Assembly (NCBI GenBank): GCA_903884455.1
Contig: CAISEW010000041.1
Span: 1-64,000, forward strand
Origin: an uncultured Chloroflexota bacterium
GTDB taxonomy: Bacteria; Chloroflexota; Dehalococcoidia; GIF9; AB-539-J10
Length of the DNA: 64,000 nucleotides
Reading direction: 5' to 3'
Shown here: positions 35,521 through 44,607 of the stretch, one piece after another
Position numbering within the stretch: position 1 is the stretch's first letter
Layout: each line of letters starts with the position of its first letter
Translations under genes and position numbers: made by a program
Notes under the pieces: generated by a model
Told to the model about the DNA's origin: nothing
Seen by the model: only the letters and a program-made list of their open reading frames with translations
Databases searched by the model: none

Positions 35521-36699
35521 TCATTCCAATTTAGGCAAGTCTTTGCCTAGCTCAGCCAGGGATTCAATCCTCTTCTTAGTTTCTTCTAATTGTCCCTTAT
35601 GTTCATGGGCAAACTGCGTAGCTTGCTCGTAAAACTCTTTTATCCTGGGCACAAAGGCTAACTGGGATAATATCAAGGTAACGTCGATGTAGTGCTTTTC
35701 TCCGGGAAAATCGCCGCCGCGAATCAGGGCGGTGGGTGCCAGTTCCTTGATGTAATCGCTAATGTTCTTGACCATGTCCATATTCAGATCTTTTTCCGGA
35801 CCAGATATGATATATATAGCTTTGCCGGCATCCTTAGGGCTACAAGTAAGGGAAAGGTCAGAGATGGTGGCGTCTAGGGCTTGTGTCCCCCTGAAGCTTT
35901 CCAGAGCTTTGTCGCGGAAAGTCTTCTTCCTTATCTCCCAGGGAAAACGGAATGAAGGAAGCTCAGTTCTCCCCAGGCCAATGGTGGTCCATCCCTCTAG
36001 GCTGGCAATTATGTCCCCGGCGTCTATCGTCCGCGAACCTACGTATTTGGCCTTGGTTACCTCACCGGCGCACATTAAATCATAGAAGGGCTCGGCAATC
36101 ATCCTGTTTATTATATCTATGTTACTAACGAGACTGGCATCTTTTCTCACATACCTCTGGTTATCCGCGAGAAAAACGGCATCCACTAAGTCATAAGTGG
36201 ATTTCAGGCAAGTGGCGGTGTTATATGTGCTCCTGGACTCTGTGGTCTGCTCGTGCTCAAAAGGCAAAACTATCAGGGCATAAACTGGCTTGCCAATATA
36301 TCTATCCTTAACTGCCTTGGCTATTATGGGTAGCGCTCCCGACCCTGTGCCGCCGGCAGCGCCAGCCATGAGAAGAAAACCATGTGTCTCGTAAAACTGT
36401 GAACTAGCTTTCACGGCATCCAGTACCTTATCACCGTCCTCCTTAGCCAATTGAGCTCCTAGCTCGTTTATCTTGCCTACCCCGTGTCCCAGGGTCTGGC
36501 GCAAGCCCAGGAGCACCCGGTGCGTGTAGTCGTTCTTGATAAACCTTAGTCCGGTCAAATCAGCCTGATCTGTATTCACGGCAATGACGACGGGGGCTAT
36601 GGTGGCCTTGCGCTGAGCATGCGCCTTGAGATTTAGCCTGGCAAAGTGGTCAGCAATCCGGCATCCACACTGCCCCAGTCCAATAACTGTTAGCTTCAT
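35521..36699 (-). CDS. tubulin/FtsZ superfamily GTPase
   Basis: 392 residues. N-terminal nucleotide loop VIGLGQCGCRIADHF resembles the GQCG of tubulin more than FtsZ's GGGGN. NTDQADLTGL and RQTLGHGVGKINELGAQLA match FtsZ-like T2/T3 regions; the tubulin signature is MAGAAGGTGSGALPII. The T7 catalytic loop reads TIDAGDIIASLEGW, keeping both Asp but replacing Asn. C-terminus is charged and helical. It is not the division FtsZ by these features. GGAGGG precedes the ATG. It is convergent with TerL (25 nt apart) and leads a block of surface-protein genes. Confidence 0.85.
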   Translation of the reverse strand: MKLTVIGLGQCGCRIADHFARLNLKAHAQRKATIAPVVIAVNTDQADLTGLRFIKNDYTHRVLLGLRQTLGHGVGKINELGAQLAKEDGDKVLDAVKASSQFYETHGFLLMAGAAGGTGSGALPIIAKAVKDRYIGKPVYALIVLPFEHEQTTESRSTYNTATCLKSTYDLVDAVFLADNQRYVRKDASLVSNIDIINRMIAEPFYDLMCAGEVTKAKYVGSRTIDAGDIIASLEGWTTIGLGRTELPSFRFPWEIRKKTFRDKALESFRGTQALDATISDLSLTCSPKDAGKAIYIISGPEKDLNMDMVKNISDYIKELAPTALIRGGDFPGEKHYIDVTLILSQLAFVPRIKEFYEQATQFAHEHKGQLEETKKRIESLAELGKDLPKLE

Positions 36700-36741
36700 T
36701 TTTCCCTCCTTCTTTCTTTACCGTTGTTTACCCTCTTGTTG

Positions 36742-36892
36742 GTCATTGCGAGCGGAGCGAATGCGGAGCGCGGCAATCTCCTTCCCCCGTAGCCCCTCCG
36801 AGATTGCTTCGTCGCCCCGATGAATCGAGGCTCCTCGCAATGACAAAGGGGAGGGTATTGCTTCGGCTGACGGAGTCAGCCTCGCAATGACA
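36742..36892. repeat. GTCATTGCGAG palindromic elements, three tandem copies
   Basis: Copy a 36742-36780 (GTCATTGCGAG ... GGCAATCTC), copy b 36800-36844 inverted (GAGATTGCTTC ... CTCGCAATGAC), copy c 36851-36892 (ATTGCTTCGGCTGA ... CAGCCTCGCAATGAC). Located upstream of the tubulin-like gene and downstream of the Ig-like gene. Confidence 0.9.
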
Positions 36893-36923
36893 GGAAGGGA
36901 CCGTGCCTGGCAATGGCGCTCCT

Positions 36924-38486
36924 TTAGTAGTAGTAATGTGTTCTTCTCCTTATTACGAAAAAGTAAACCAGGGCGCCGATGAGCACCACTATTGCGACTA
37001 TGCTGGCAATGAATACCCATAGGGGCAGGAGTCCAGCATGTAAGGAACGGGCTGCGGTCCAGTTGCCTGCGTTCTCTGCTCTATCTACGGCTTGCACAAT
37101 CCAGTAGTAGGTGCCATAAGGCAGGGCTTCTGTCGCATTCAAGGTATAGTTCGTTCCGACTATGTCCGGAACTGAAACTATGGGGTCAGCAAATCCTTCA
37201 GTGGTGATGTTGGCACTGGTCGCTATCTGCAGGCTATAGCGAACTCCACTGGGATCGGATACCGCCGACCATTCAAATGTCGGCCTCACCTTGCCTATGA
37301 ATCCCACGCGGCTTCCGTCGGCTGGCGATTTGAGTTCCGGCACAGGTGGAGGGACTGATTCCATGGTGAAGTTGGCGGTGGCGTTGTTCCCGGCAGTATC
37401 GCCGGCTGTTACCGGGCGCTCGCCGTGTTGACTTTCAGGCACGGCAAAACTTGCCTCAAAGTTGCCGTTGTCGTTGGTTTCGGCTGTCGCTTTCTGGCTA
37501 CCATCGTACTTTATGGACACATCTTCGGTGGCGGCAAATCCGCGACCGGTGACGGTCAGGTTTGTGCCCACGTGTCCTTCGTCAGGAGACAGCACGATGC
37601 CAGGCTCTATCTTGAAGCTGAGTGCAGTGATGGCGGCTTTTGGAGTCGATTCTCCGTAGGCAGTCACGTTATACGTGCCTTTGGGCATTTCGGGCACCTC
37701 GAAGCTTTTTTCCCAGTAACCTTCGTCGTCAGCATCAACCCTGATTTCTGTCCCCACTTCCTCTCCTGCAAATAATATCCTGATGTACCTGTCGTTAGCA
37801 TAAAATCCGTTGCCTGTCATAGTTATGTTGTCGCCTACGGTGCCCGATGATTTATCCAGGCTTATCCCCGGCGTTACTTCGAAGGTGGCATCCTTGACTT
37901 GATAGAAGCTGCTGCTGGCACCCTGGGCGTCTATTTTATGGTTTCCCGTGGTGGAAGGAGGAATTTGGAAACTCCGCTGCCAATTGCCCGTGGCATTCGC
38001 CGTGATATTCCCTGGTATCGGTGCATAGCCGGTGCTATTGAGGTAATACCTCAGCTCGATGCCTGTTTCATTCTTGGCAAATCCATGGCCTTGCACGGTA
38101 ACATTAGTGCCCACAGGACCTTTGGCAGGACTTATTGTCAGCCCCGGCTTCACGGTAAAGTTTTCCGTAGCTTGAGGGGTAGTGTCTATATCAGCACGCA
38201 CTTCGTGTGCGCCTTTGCAGCTTTCGGGAACGGTGAAGGTGACATTGAAGCTTCCCGTACTGGTGGTCTGGACATCTATCATCCAGTCCCCGGCATAGTA
38301 AATATCAACCCACTTACGAGCCGTAAAGTTATAGCCATAGACGGTAACCTCTGTTCCGGGCACTCCGTCACCGGGGTCGAGCGTGATAGAAGGTCCTATG
38401 CCATCGGCTTGTGCAGGCGTAGCCGGCAGGGCCATAGCTACAAGGCAAACGATGAAAACAACCAGTAACCGAGATAGCACACGCAT
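36924..38486 (-). CDS. Ig/IPT-repeat surface protein with C-terminal anchor, copy 1
   Basis: 520 residues. Signal peptide (LLVVFIVCLVAMALPATPAQA), then four or five ~85-residue Ig-like repeats marked by GDGVPGTEVTVYGYNF, KGPVGTNVTVQGHGF, SGTVGDNITMTGNGF and EGHVGTNLTVTGRGF, then an Fn3-like domain (GVRYSLQIATSANITT). A membrane helix (LWVFIASIVAIVVLIGALVY) is followed by FFVIRRRTHYYY, a cytoplasmic tail ending in three Tyr. Paralogous to the next gene. Ribosome binding site GGGAGGTGAG. Likely an exposed envelope or adhesion protein. Confidence 0.82.
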   Translation of the reverse strand: MRVLSRLLVVFIVCLVAMALPATPAQADGIGPSITLDPGDGVPGTEVTVYGYNFTARKWVDIYYAGDWMIDVQTTSTGSFNVTFTVPESCKGAHEVRADIDTTPQATENFTVKPGLTISPAKGPVGTNVTVQGHGFAKNETGIELRYYLNSTGYAPIPGNITANATGNWQRSFQIPPSTTGNHKIDAQGASSSFYQVKDATFEVTPGISLDKSSGTVGDNITMTGNGFYANDRYIRILFAGEEVGTEIRVDADDEGYWEKSFEVPEMPKGTYNVTAYGESTPKAAITALSFKIEPGIVLSPDEGHVGTNLTVTGRGFAATEDVSIKYDGSQKATAETNDNGNFEASFAVPESQHGERPVTAGDTAGNNATANFTMESVPPPVPELKSPADGSRVGFIGKVRPTFEWSAVSDPSGVRYSLQIATSANITTEGFADPIVSVPDIVGTNYTLNATEALPYGTYYWIVQAVDRAENAGNWTAARSLHAGLLPLWVFIASIVAIVVLIGALVYFFVIRRRTHYYY

Positions 38487-38568
38487 TTAACTCACCTCCC
38501 TTTTGCTATTATAAACGAAAATGACCAGAAAAAGTAAGTAGTCTTGACTATTTTGGGACAAATTTGTT

Positions 38569-38653
38569 GAGATTGCTTCGGCTGATTTCATCAGCCTCGC
38601 AATGACAGGAAGGGAATGTCATTGCGAGCACCTGAAAGGTGCGTGGCAATCCC
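38569..38653. repeat. GTCATTGCGAG palindromic elements, two copies
   Basis: Inverted copy 38569-38606 with core GGCTGATTTCATCAGCC, and direct copy 38618-38653 with core GCACCTGAAAGGTGC. The cores differ in sequence but each is self-complementary. Confidence 0.88.
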
Positions 38654-38660
38654 CACAGTT

Positions 38661-38706
38661 AAATTCCAAAATCCAAACTCCAAACAAATCCCTTCAAAAT
38701 GCAAAA
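38661..38706. repeat. AT-rich CACTAAATCC-type repeat, diverged
   Basis: AAATTCCAAAATCCAAACTC followed by CAAACAAATCCC. Shares the CAAACAAAT word with copies at 9783 and 28318. Confidence 0.4.
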
Positions 38707-38790
38707 ATAGCGGTAGTAACAAGAATACAGAATCCAGTAGGGAAATCTTCTGAATACTGAATTCTGACTACTGGCTACTGACTATTACTA
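38703..38790. repeat. AGTAGTCAG palindromic repeat, copy 2
   Basis: GGTAGTAACAAGAATACAGA ... CTGACTACTGGCTACTGACT. Inverted arms as in copy 1; it abuts the 3' end of the second Ig-like gene. Confidence 0.6.
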
Positions 38791-40347
38791 GTAGTAGTAT
38801 CTTCTCCTTATTACCAAAGCGCGAATCAAAGCGCCGAGAAGCACCGCTATTGCCACTATGATGAGAATGAATGCCCACATAGGCAAGAGTCCAGCACGGA
38901 AAGAGTGAGCCGCAGTCCAGCCTCTTTCGTTCCCTGCGCCGTCTACGGCTTGCACAATCCAGTAGTAAGTGCCATCAGGCAGGGCATCTGTCGCATTCAG
39001 GGTGTAGTTCGTCCCGACTATGTCCGCAACTGAAACTATGGGGTGAGCGAATTCTCCGGTGGTGGTGACGTTGGCACTGGTTGCTATCTGCAGGCTATAG
39101 TGAACTCCACTGTCATCGGATACTGCTGACCAACTGAACGTCGGCGTCACCTTGCCCATGAGTCCCGCCCAACCTCCGTTGGATGGTGAAATGAGTGTTG
39201 GTATGTCCGGAGGATGTGATTCCATGATGAGGATAGCAGTGGCATTATTCCCCCCAACATCCGTGGCTATTATTTGGCGCTCACCATGTGGGCTCTCAGG
39301 CACGACAAAGATTGCCTCAAAGCTGCCTGTGTCGTTGGTCGTGGCTGTTGCTTTCTGGTTACCATCGTACATTATGACCACATCTTTGTTGGCGGCGAAT
39401 CCATGGCCCGTGACGGTCAAGTTCATGCCCACGTATCCTTCGTCGGGGGGCAACACGATGTCCGGCTCTATCTTGAAGCTGAGCTCGCTGATATCTTCTT
39501 TCTTAGTCCATTCTCCCTCGGCGGCCACGCTATACGTGCCTGCGGGCATTTCGGGCACCTCGAAGCTTCCCTCCCAGTTACCTTGAGAATCGGCTTTGAT
39601 GCCTGTGACCACTGCCTCCCCATCAAACAATATCTGGATGTTCTTTTCATAAGCCACAAATCTGCTGCCCGTCATGGTTATTGCATCGCCCATGCTGCCC
39701 CATGGTTTATCTAGGCTTACCTCTGACGTTACTCTAAAAATGGCATCTTGGACCTCATAAAACTGGCTCTCAGCACCCTGGGCATCTATCTTATGTTCTC
39801 CCTTGGTGGAGGGGGGAATTGAGAAACTCGTCTCCCAACTGCCCGTGGCATTGGCTACTATACGCCTTTGTATCGTTTGGTAGTTGTCATTGAGGTAATA
39901 CATCAACTCGATGCCCTGTTCATTCTGGGCAAAGCCCTGTCCTGTCACGGTAACATTAGTGCCCACAGGACCTTCGGCAAGACTTATTGTCAACCCCGGC
40001 TTCACGGCGAAGTAAGTATCTACTCTGACAGTCCCTATGTAGGTCCCTACCACAGCGAGTAATTTGTGGTCTCCCTTACAGCTTTCAGGGATGGTGAGGT
40101 GGATTGTGAAATCTCCACTGCCATCGGTCTGGCCTGTGGCTACGTGGGTCTCGTCATAATAGATGTCCACATACTTGCCGTCATCAAAGTACTGGCCAGT
40201 GACGATGATCTCTGTTCCGGGGGCTCCTGAGCCAGGGGAGAGCTGGATGGAAGGTCCTCCACACTGAGCCTGTGCGGGCACAGCTGGCAGGGTCATAGTG
40301 ACAAGGCAGACGACGAGAACGATGACCAATCGAGATAGTAAGCGCAT
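38788..40347 (-). CDS. Ig/IPT-repeat surface protein with C-terminal anchor, copy 2
   Basis: 519 residues, paralogous along its whole length to the gene at 36924-38486. Signal peptide (LVIVLVVCLVTMTLPAVPAQA), Ig-like repeats starting GSGAPGTEIIVTGQYF, EGPVGTNVTVTGQGF, WGSMGDAITMTGSRF and EGYVGMNLTVTGHGF, Fn3-like domain, membrane helix (MWAFILIIVAIAVLLGALI) and tail RALVIRRRYYY. Both copies share upstream sequence (TTTACTTT..CTGG ... TTTTCG..TATAAT), so the duplication carried the promoter. Confidence 0.82.
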   Translation of the reverse strand: MRLLSRLVIVLVVCLVTMTLPAVPAQAQCGGPSIQLSPGSGAPGTEIIVTGQYFDDGKYVDIYYDETHVATGQTDGSGDFTIHLTIPESCKGDHKLLAVVGTYIGTVRVDTYFAVKPGLTISLAEGPVGTNVTVTGQGFAQNEQGIELMYYLNDNYQTIQRRIVANATGSWETSFSIPPSTKGEHKIDAQGAESQFYEVQDAIFRVTSEVSLDKPWGSMGDAITMTGSRFVAYEKNIQILFDGEAVVTGIKADSQGNWEGSFEVPEMPAGTYSVAAEGEWTKKEDISELSFKIEPDIVLPPDEGYVGMNLTVTGHGFAANKDVVIMYDGNQKATATTNDTGSFEAIFVVPESPHGERQIIATDVGGNNATAILIMESHPPDIPTLISPSNGGWAGLMGKVTPTFSWSAVSDDSGVHYSLQIATSANVTTTGEFAHPIVSVADIVGTNYTLNATDALPDGTYYWIVQAVDGAGNERGWTAAHSFRAGLLPMWAFILIIVAIAVLLGALIRALVIRRRYYY

Positions 40348-40428
40348 TTGACTATTCTTTCGTTATTATAACCGAAAAGTATACCAGAAAGTAAAGCGGG
40401 CTACCCCTGCCACTATGCTTTTCTATAT

Positions 40429-40515
40429 GTCATTGCGAGTCCCGATTTATCGGGACGTGGCAATCCCTGCCCCTCCGAGATTGCTTCGGCTGACTAAAGT
40501 CAGCCTCGCAATGAC
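40429..40515. repeat. GTCATTGCGAG palindromic elements, two copies
   Basis: Direct copy 40429-40467 with core GTCCCGATTTATCGGGAC and inverted copy 40477-40515 with core GGCTGACTAAAGTCAGCC. Confidence 0.9.
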
Positions 40516-40549
40516 AAATGGGAATACACTGAGCATTTGTGGAAAAAGG

Positions 40550-40573
40550 GAGGGGCGGCTTTCGCCGCCCCTC
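40550..40573 (-). terminator. intrinsic terminator after the large surface protein gene
   Basis: Perfect 10-bp GC-rich stem GAGGGGCGGC / GCCGCCCCTC with loop TTTC. On the minus strand it is followed by CCCTTTTT, a short U run. It lies ~50 nt after the stop at 40625. Confidence 0.75.
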
Positions 40574-40624
40574 TTGGAAATCACCTTTACCTCTCCCTCG
40601 AAGAGAGGGTTAGGTGGGGTGTGC

Positions 40625-43600
40625 TTATACCCGACGAGTCCTGAAGATGAGCACTATGACCACAATCACCAGAACCGCGCCGATGGCGATAACTACCCAC
40701 ACCCAGAATGGGGTTGCGGGAGCTGGGTGCGACGTAGCTTCGTGCGCTTGCAGTGCCGCCGCACTGTCGAAGCACAGACCGTCAATTGGATCACAGAACG
40801 CACCCTGTGCTCCTGTGGTAAAGGTGCCTATGACGCTCGTGCTTATGACAGCACCTGCATTGTAGGCGGTCACCTGCCAGTAGTAGGTGGTGCCGTGGGT
40901 CAGCGTTCCGGTATAAGTGCAGGCTGTGGTGGTCAGGCCGGTCTTGGTTTGGAGGGGGCTGGAAAGATCAGCGTTGGCCGACAGCACCCACTTGAACGCA
41001 TCAGCAGTAGCTGTCATGTGCCAGCTGAAGCCCACATTCATTGTACCCACACCGGTGGCTCCGGGCGCAGGAGCGACAAGGTCGATCGCGGCAGCTCCCA
41101 CACTGGGAGCAATTGTGACCTTCATGGGATCAGACCACCAGCTGTGGATTACTTGACAGGTCCCAGCCTGGGTAGCTCTGACTCTCATGTAGTAGGTGGT
41201 TTCACAAGAAAGCCCTTCTCCACCCACTCCTCCCGCGACCAAGTAGCTAGTAGGGGTTTTACTGCCTTCGCGAGGAGCTGATATGGTGTCAAACACAGCG
41301 GTGAAGTCCTCGTCCAGTGCAAACTGTATTTCATAGTGGCAGGCATCGCACAGGCCGTCCCACGTGATGCCAAACGGTGCATTGTAGCATGAGCAGGGGT
41401 CGGCTTTGATGGTCGTGTTGCCAGTAGGAGATGTCACGTCGGGAGCCTTCTTGGCATAGCAGTCCTCGAAGGTCCAGACAGCGCCATCTTCGTGATTGGA
41501 CATGTCGTAGCCATATTCCGAGGCGCCCCAGGAGTCAATGGCAAAGAGCTTGCTGTTGCTATCTGGAGTCAGACAACCGCAGATCTTCAGGGCATTGGGC
41601 GTTGCCTGGAAGCCTACCTCGTAGTCAAGGCCCACAGTCAGGTAATCCCACTCAACACACGTCGCGCACTCTATGGTTTCGGCAGGGTTGAGCGAGCGGG
41701 CCACGCCGGTCTGCCAACACGTCCAGGTGTTACAGTCAGGGGCACCGGCGTAGTCACAATACTCTCTGGTGAAGCTGGCGTAGAGGACGCCGCCGGTGGC
41801 AGCGCTGGTGTAGGGATTGCCATTAATATTGCTCAGTACCAGGCCGGTGTAGCTCAAGTCATGCCTGGCACCCGTGTCTGCCCAGTCATCGCTTGTGCCA
41901 AGGACCCAGCGGTAGATGCCGCCGTTGTAGTCGTCGCCGCCCCATCCCTCTATAGCAGCGTAGATTATATTATTGGTGTCGAAGTAGGTATCGAAAGCCA
42001 CGCTGGTGTGGCCCTCAACGGGAGTCGTCGCGTCGTTGCCAGCTGCATCCTGCAGATGGGTGAAGGTCTCACCTCCATCGTCGGAGTAAGCAACCTCACC
42101 ATCAAACATGCCGCCGACAAGGACATAGTCGCCATGGACAGCGATGCTCCAACCATAAGTGTTCAGCTTGCTGTCCACCGCGTCATGCCAGCCATCAGAA
42201 TCGTACATGGAAACGTCGCCATTATAATCCAGGGCATAGAGGGTATCGGCGTCTTTGGCGACCAGGTCCACGATCTCGGTTAGCGTGGTGGATGGTAAGG
42301 GGGTCCAGCAACCCAGGGTTTCCAGGTCATTCCGGTACACATTGCTGGTCCCATAGTCCACGAGATAGACGGTATCTCCGGTTGTTTCAGTCAGAGGCAG
42401 CCTGAGCAAGCCCGCTTCGGAACCATCTGTGTATTCATACCATGTTGTGCCTGTGAGCTCGCCGCACCAGGTCCTCAGCCATTTGCCGCTGTATTCCTCA
42501 GCCTCGGGAAGGCTCGTAGCTTTGAGCCAGACGCTGTCACAGCCAGCACCCTGACGCTGCCCGTTATTAACGCTGACAAGCATCATCTTGTTGCAGTCGG
42601 GCGAGACCGCGACATCGGACAGGTAGTCGATCGCAGTGTCAACCAGGCTGAGCTGGTTCCAGGTATTGCCGCCGTCGAAAGTTACCGACCAGGCGCCCTC
42701 GTCGTAATCGAAAACGCCCTGGAGGGCGACAGCGTAAGCCTTGTCTGCGCTGACAAAGGATACCGCCATGGCGGTCTCTCCGGTGGGTGGCTTGCAAGCC
42801 TTCAGCCATCGCTGACAGCAGATATCCATGTTGTGGATGCCCGTGTTGCGATAGACCTGGACGCCCGCACAGCCGCCACCGTTATAGAGGCTGGTTCCGC
42901 TGCCTAGCACGCCGGCGATAGCCTCACCTTCGGCTATGGTACCGTAGTAGGAGACATTGGTCAGCCAGAGTTCGCCGTTCTTGACCTGCTGTACTACGGG
43001 GTCGGCGGAGTCATTGTCCACCCGCACTATCTTGCATGCGGAATAGCCCGTATTATAATCATAGTAGTTCACCCAGACCCAGAGAACTCTGGTATCGGTG
43101 CTCTTACTGTTGTAGTCGCTGGGCAGGGTCAGGCCGGCTATTGATCTGACGTCGTACGAGATACCGCTTGATAGCAGATTCTCATTGTGTAGTACGAGCA
43201 CAGCGTCGATGCCCAGAGTGGACTTCGCGTTCCAGCCCGGGGTTGATAGCATACTACCGGACTGCAGGTAGATATCCGAGTAGGGCATGTTGTAGGGAAC
43301 AACGGTGGTAACCAGGAGGGTCTTGTCCGTCGCATAGCTGGGTGAGAATTCCATGAAGGTAACGCCAATCGAGGTAAAGCTGGCAGCGGTAGAGCTGCCG
43401 ACGTTATCCCAGCCAGCATAGGCTGTGGCATCCTGCCAGGCACCGGCGCTCTCTCCGGTAACCGTGCAGCGGAAAAGCAGGGAGTATCCGCTCAAATCGG
43501 AGCCACCGGCGACGATATCCCGCTTGCCGGCCACTTCGGGGGAGACGGCGAGGTCAGCGACTGACCCGCCTGAGGGGTTGAAGTATTTGCCGTTATCCGT

Positions 43601-44101
43601 AACTTCGCCGGCGTCATTGAAGGTCGTGCCGCCGTCGTTGGAGAAGTAAACACGGAGTTCAGTGGTATTAGTCCAGAAAACGACAGCCACGAAGTTGGGG
43701 TCCACCCCGTCGGTCTCGACTCGCAGCAATTGACTTATGCTGACTGTCTTGTCTACTTTCGCCAGTGCATCGGTGAGGTCGGTCCAGGTGGCAGCGCCGT
43801 CATCGGACTTCAGCACGCGATAACTCTGATTACTCCAACTCTCATCATATCCATATACCACGGCGTAGGTCACTGCTCCTTCGGAAGCCAGGGCATAATC
43901 GATAATCGTGCTCTGTGGTGACAGGACCCAGCCGGCCATGGTGGGAGTGTCCGTCATGCTCCATTCGGCCTTTACATTATTATTGCCATTGGCGGCGCTC
44001 ACCTTGTGGGCGGGTGCCGCTGTAATAAACAGACTGAGCGCCAGTGCCGCAGCGATGAGTATATACATCGCCCTCACTGGCCACTCTCTTGATTTAATCA
44101 T
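40625..44101 (-). CDS. large secreted Asp-box beta-propeller / Fn3 surface protein
   Basis: 1,158-residue protein from ATG 44101 behind AAAGGAGGAAATA. Signal peptide (MYILIAAALALSLFITAAPA). The body has Asp-box motifs of sialidase/VPS10-type propellers: SDDGAATWTDL, SNDGGTTFNDAG, FDGGNTWNQL and SDDGGETFTHL. Then come two Fn3-like domains (CHYEIQFALDEDFTAVFD, FKWVLSANADLSSPLQT) and a C2H2-like segment CDPIDGLCFDSAAALQAHEA. A membrane helix (FWVWVVIAIGAVLVIVVIVL) and FRTRRV end the protein. Such large anchored proteins are S-layer or envelope candidates. Two strong promoters precede it. Confidence 0.8.
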   Translation of the reverse strand: MIKSREWPVRAMYILIAAALALSLFITAAPAHKVSAANGNNNVKAEWSMTDTPTMAGWVLSPQSTIIDYALASEGAVTYAVVYGYDESWSNQSYRVLKSDDGAATWTDLTDALAKVDKTVSISQLLRVETDGVDPNFVAVVFWTNTTELRVYFSNDGGTTFNDAGEVTDNGKYFNPSGGSVADLAVSPEVAGKRDIVAGGSDLSGYSLLFRCTVTGESAGAWQDATAYAGWDNVGSSTAASFTSIGVTFMEFSPSYATDKTLLVTTVVPYNMPYSDIYLQSGSMLSTPGWNAKSTLGIDAVLVLHNENLLSSGISYDVRSIAGLTLPSDYNSKSTDTRVLWVWVNYYDYNTGYSACKIVRVDNDSADPVVQQVKNGELWLTNVSYYGTIAEGEAIAGVLGSGTSLYNGGGCAGVQVYRNTGIHNMDICCQRWLKACKPPTGETAMAVSFVSADKAYAVALQGVFDYDEGAWSVTFDGGNTWNQLSLVDTAIDYLSDVAVSPDCNKMMLVSVNNGQRQGAGCDSVWLKATSLPEAEEYSGKWLRTWCGELTGTTWYEYTDGSEAGLLRLPLTETTGDTVYLVDYGTSNVYRNDLETLGCWTPLPSTTLTEIVDLVAKDADTLYALDYNGDVSMYDSDGWHDAVDSKLNTYGWSIAVHGDYVLVGGMFDGEVAYSDDGGETFTHLQDAAGNDATTPVEGHTSVAFDTYFDTNNIIYAAIEGWGGDDYNGGIYRWVLGTSDDWADTGARHDLSYTGLVLSNINGNPYTSAATGGVLYASFTREYCDYAGAPDCNTWTCWQTGVARSLNPAETIECATCVEWDYLTVGLDYEVGFQATPNALKICGCLTPDSNSKLFAIDSWGASEYGYDMSNHEDGAVWTFEDCYAKKAPDVTSPTGNTTIKADPCSCYNAPFGITWDGLCDACHYEIQFALDEDFTAVFDTISAPREGSKTPTSYLVAGGVGGEGLSCETTYYMRVRATQAGTCQVIHSWWSDPMKVTIAPSVGAAAIDLVAPAPGATGVGTMNVGFSWHMTATADAFKWVLSANADLSSPLQTKTGLTTTACTYTGTLTHGTTYYWQVTAYNAGAVISTSVIGTFTTGAQGAFCDPIDGLCFDSAAALQAHEATSHPAPATPFWVWVVIAIGAVLVIVVIVLIFRTRRV

Positions 44102-44230
44102 TATTTCCTCCTTTATAGGTATCCAACTTATCTTCACTCTCGCCCGAGGTCGACCCCTCAGGGCTCGAGTCATTGGAAACGTTTTTTCAGTAAACCTAGT
44201 TTTAAGCCTGCCTCATTTCAGGCTGCCCTT

Positions 44231-44441
44231 TTTGAGATTGCGGAGCTTGTTCCGAGTGAAACAAGGAATCTCGCTCCTCGCAATAGCTTCTTGCCCGGGC
44301 CAGGCATTGTTCTCTTCCCCTCGACTCCTCGCAATGGCGATTCGCTTCGGGACTTTGCCATAGGCGTCACCTCCTTTCCATTTTATTGAGTAATGCCATT
44401 CTGAGGAGCCCCGATTCATCGGAGCTGGCTCAGAATGACCG
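44231..44441. repeat. degenerate palindromic elements in the leader of the surface gene
   Basis: GAGATTGCGGAGC ... CTCCTCGCAATAG (44231-44286) is a decayed GTCATTGCGAG element. 44394-44441 (CATTCTGAGGAG ... CTGGCTCAGAATGAC) is a sister family with ATTCTGAG ends. The whole stretch 44102-44798 contains no gene: repeats, then AT-rich promoter DNA. Confidence 0.6.
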
Positions 44442-44540
44442 GCAAATGTCATCTAACAATATTCAATTATTAAAGTTCCAACAAAATCAAATTTCTCGCC
44501 AAAAGCCATAGTAATAGGCTTTAGGCCTACCTAACCTTCT

Positions 44541-44569
44541 ACTTTAAACCTATATATCTATTTTGTCAA
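44541..44569 (-). promoter_or_regulatory. proximal promoter of the large surface protein
   Basis: On the minus strand: TTGACA (44569-44564), 17-nt spacer, TAAAGT (44546-44541). Consensus -35. Confidence 0.5.
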
Positions 44570-44607
44570 TAGGTGAATTAAGAAATTTGCCAAAATAGCT
44601 TAGGTTT

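Noticed and set aside
41492-42283. 263-codon plus-strand frame opposite the large surface gene
   Set aside because: Antisense to a clearly coding minus-strand gene with signal peptide, Asp boxes and membrane anchor; no homology features of its own.
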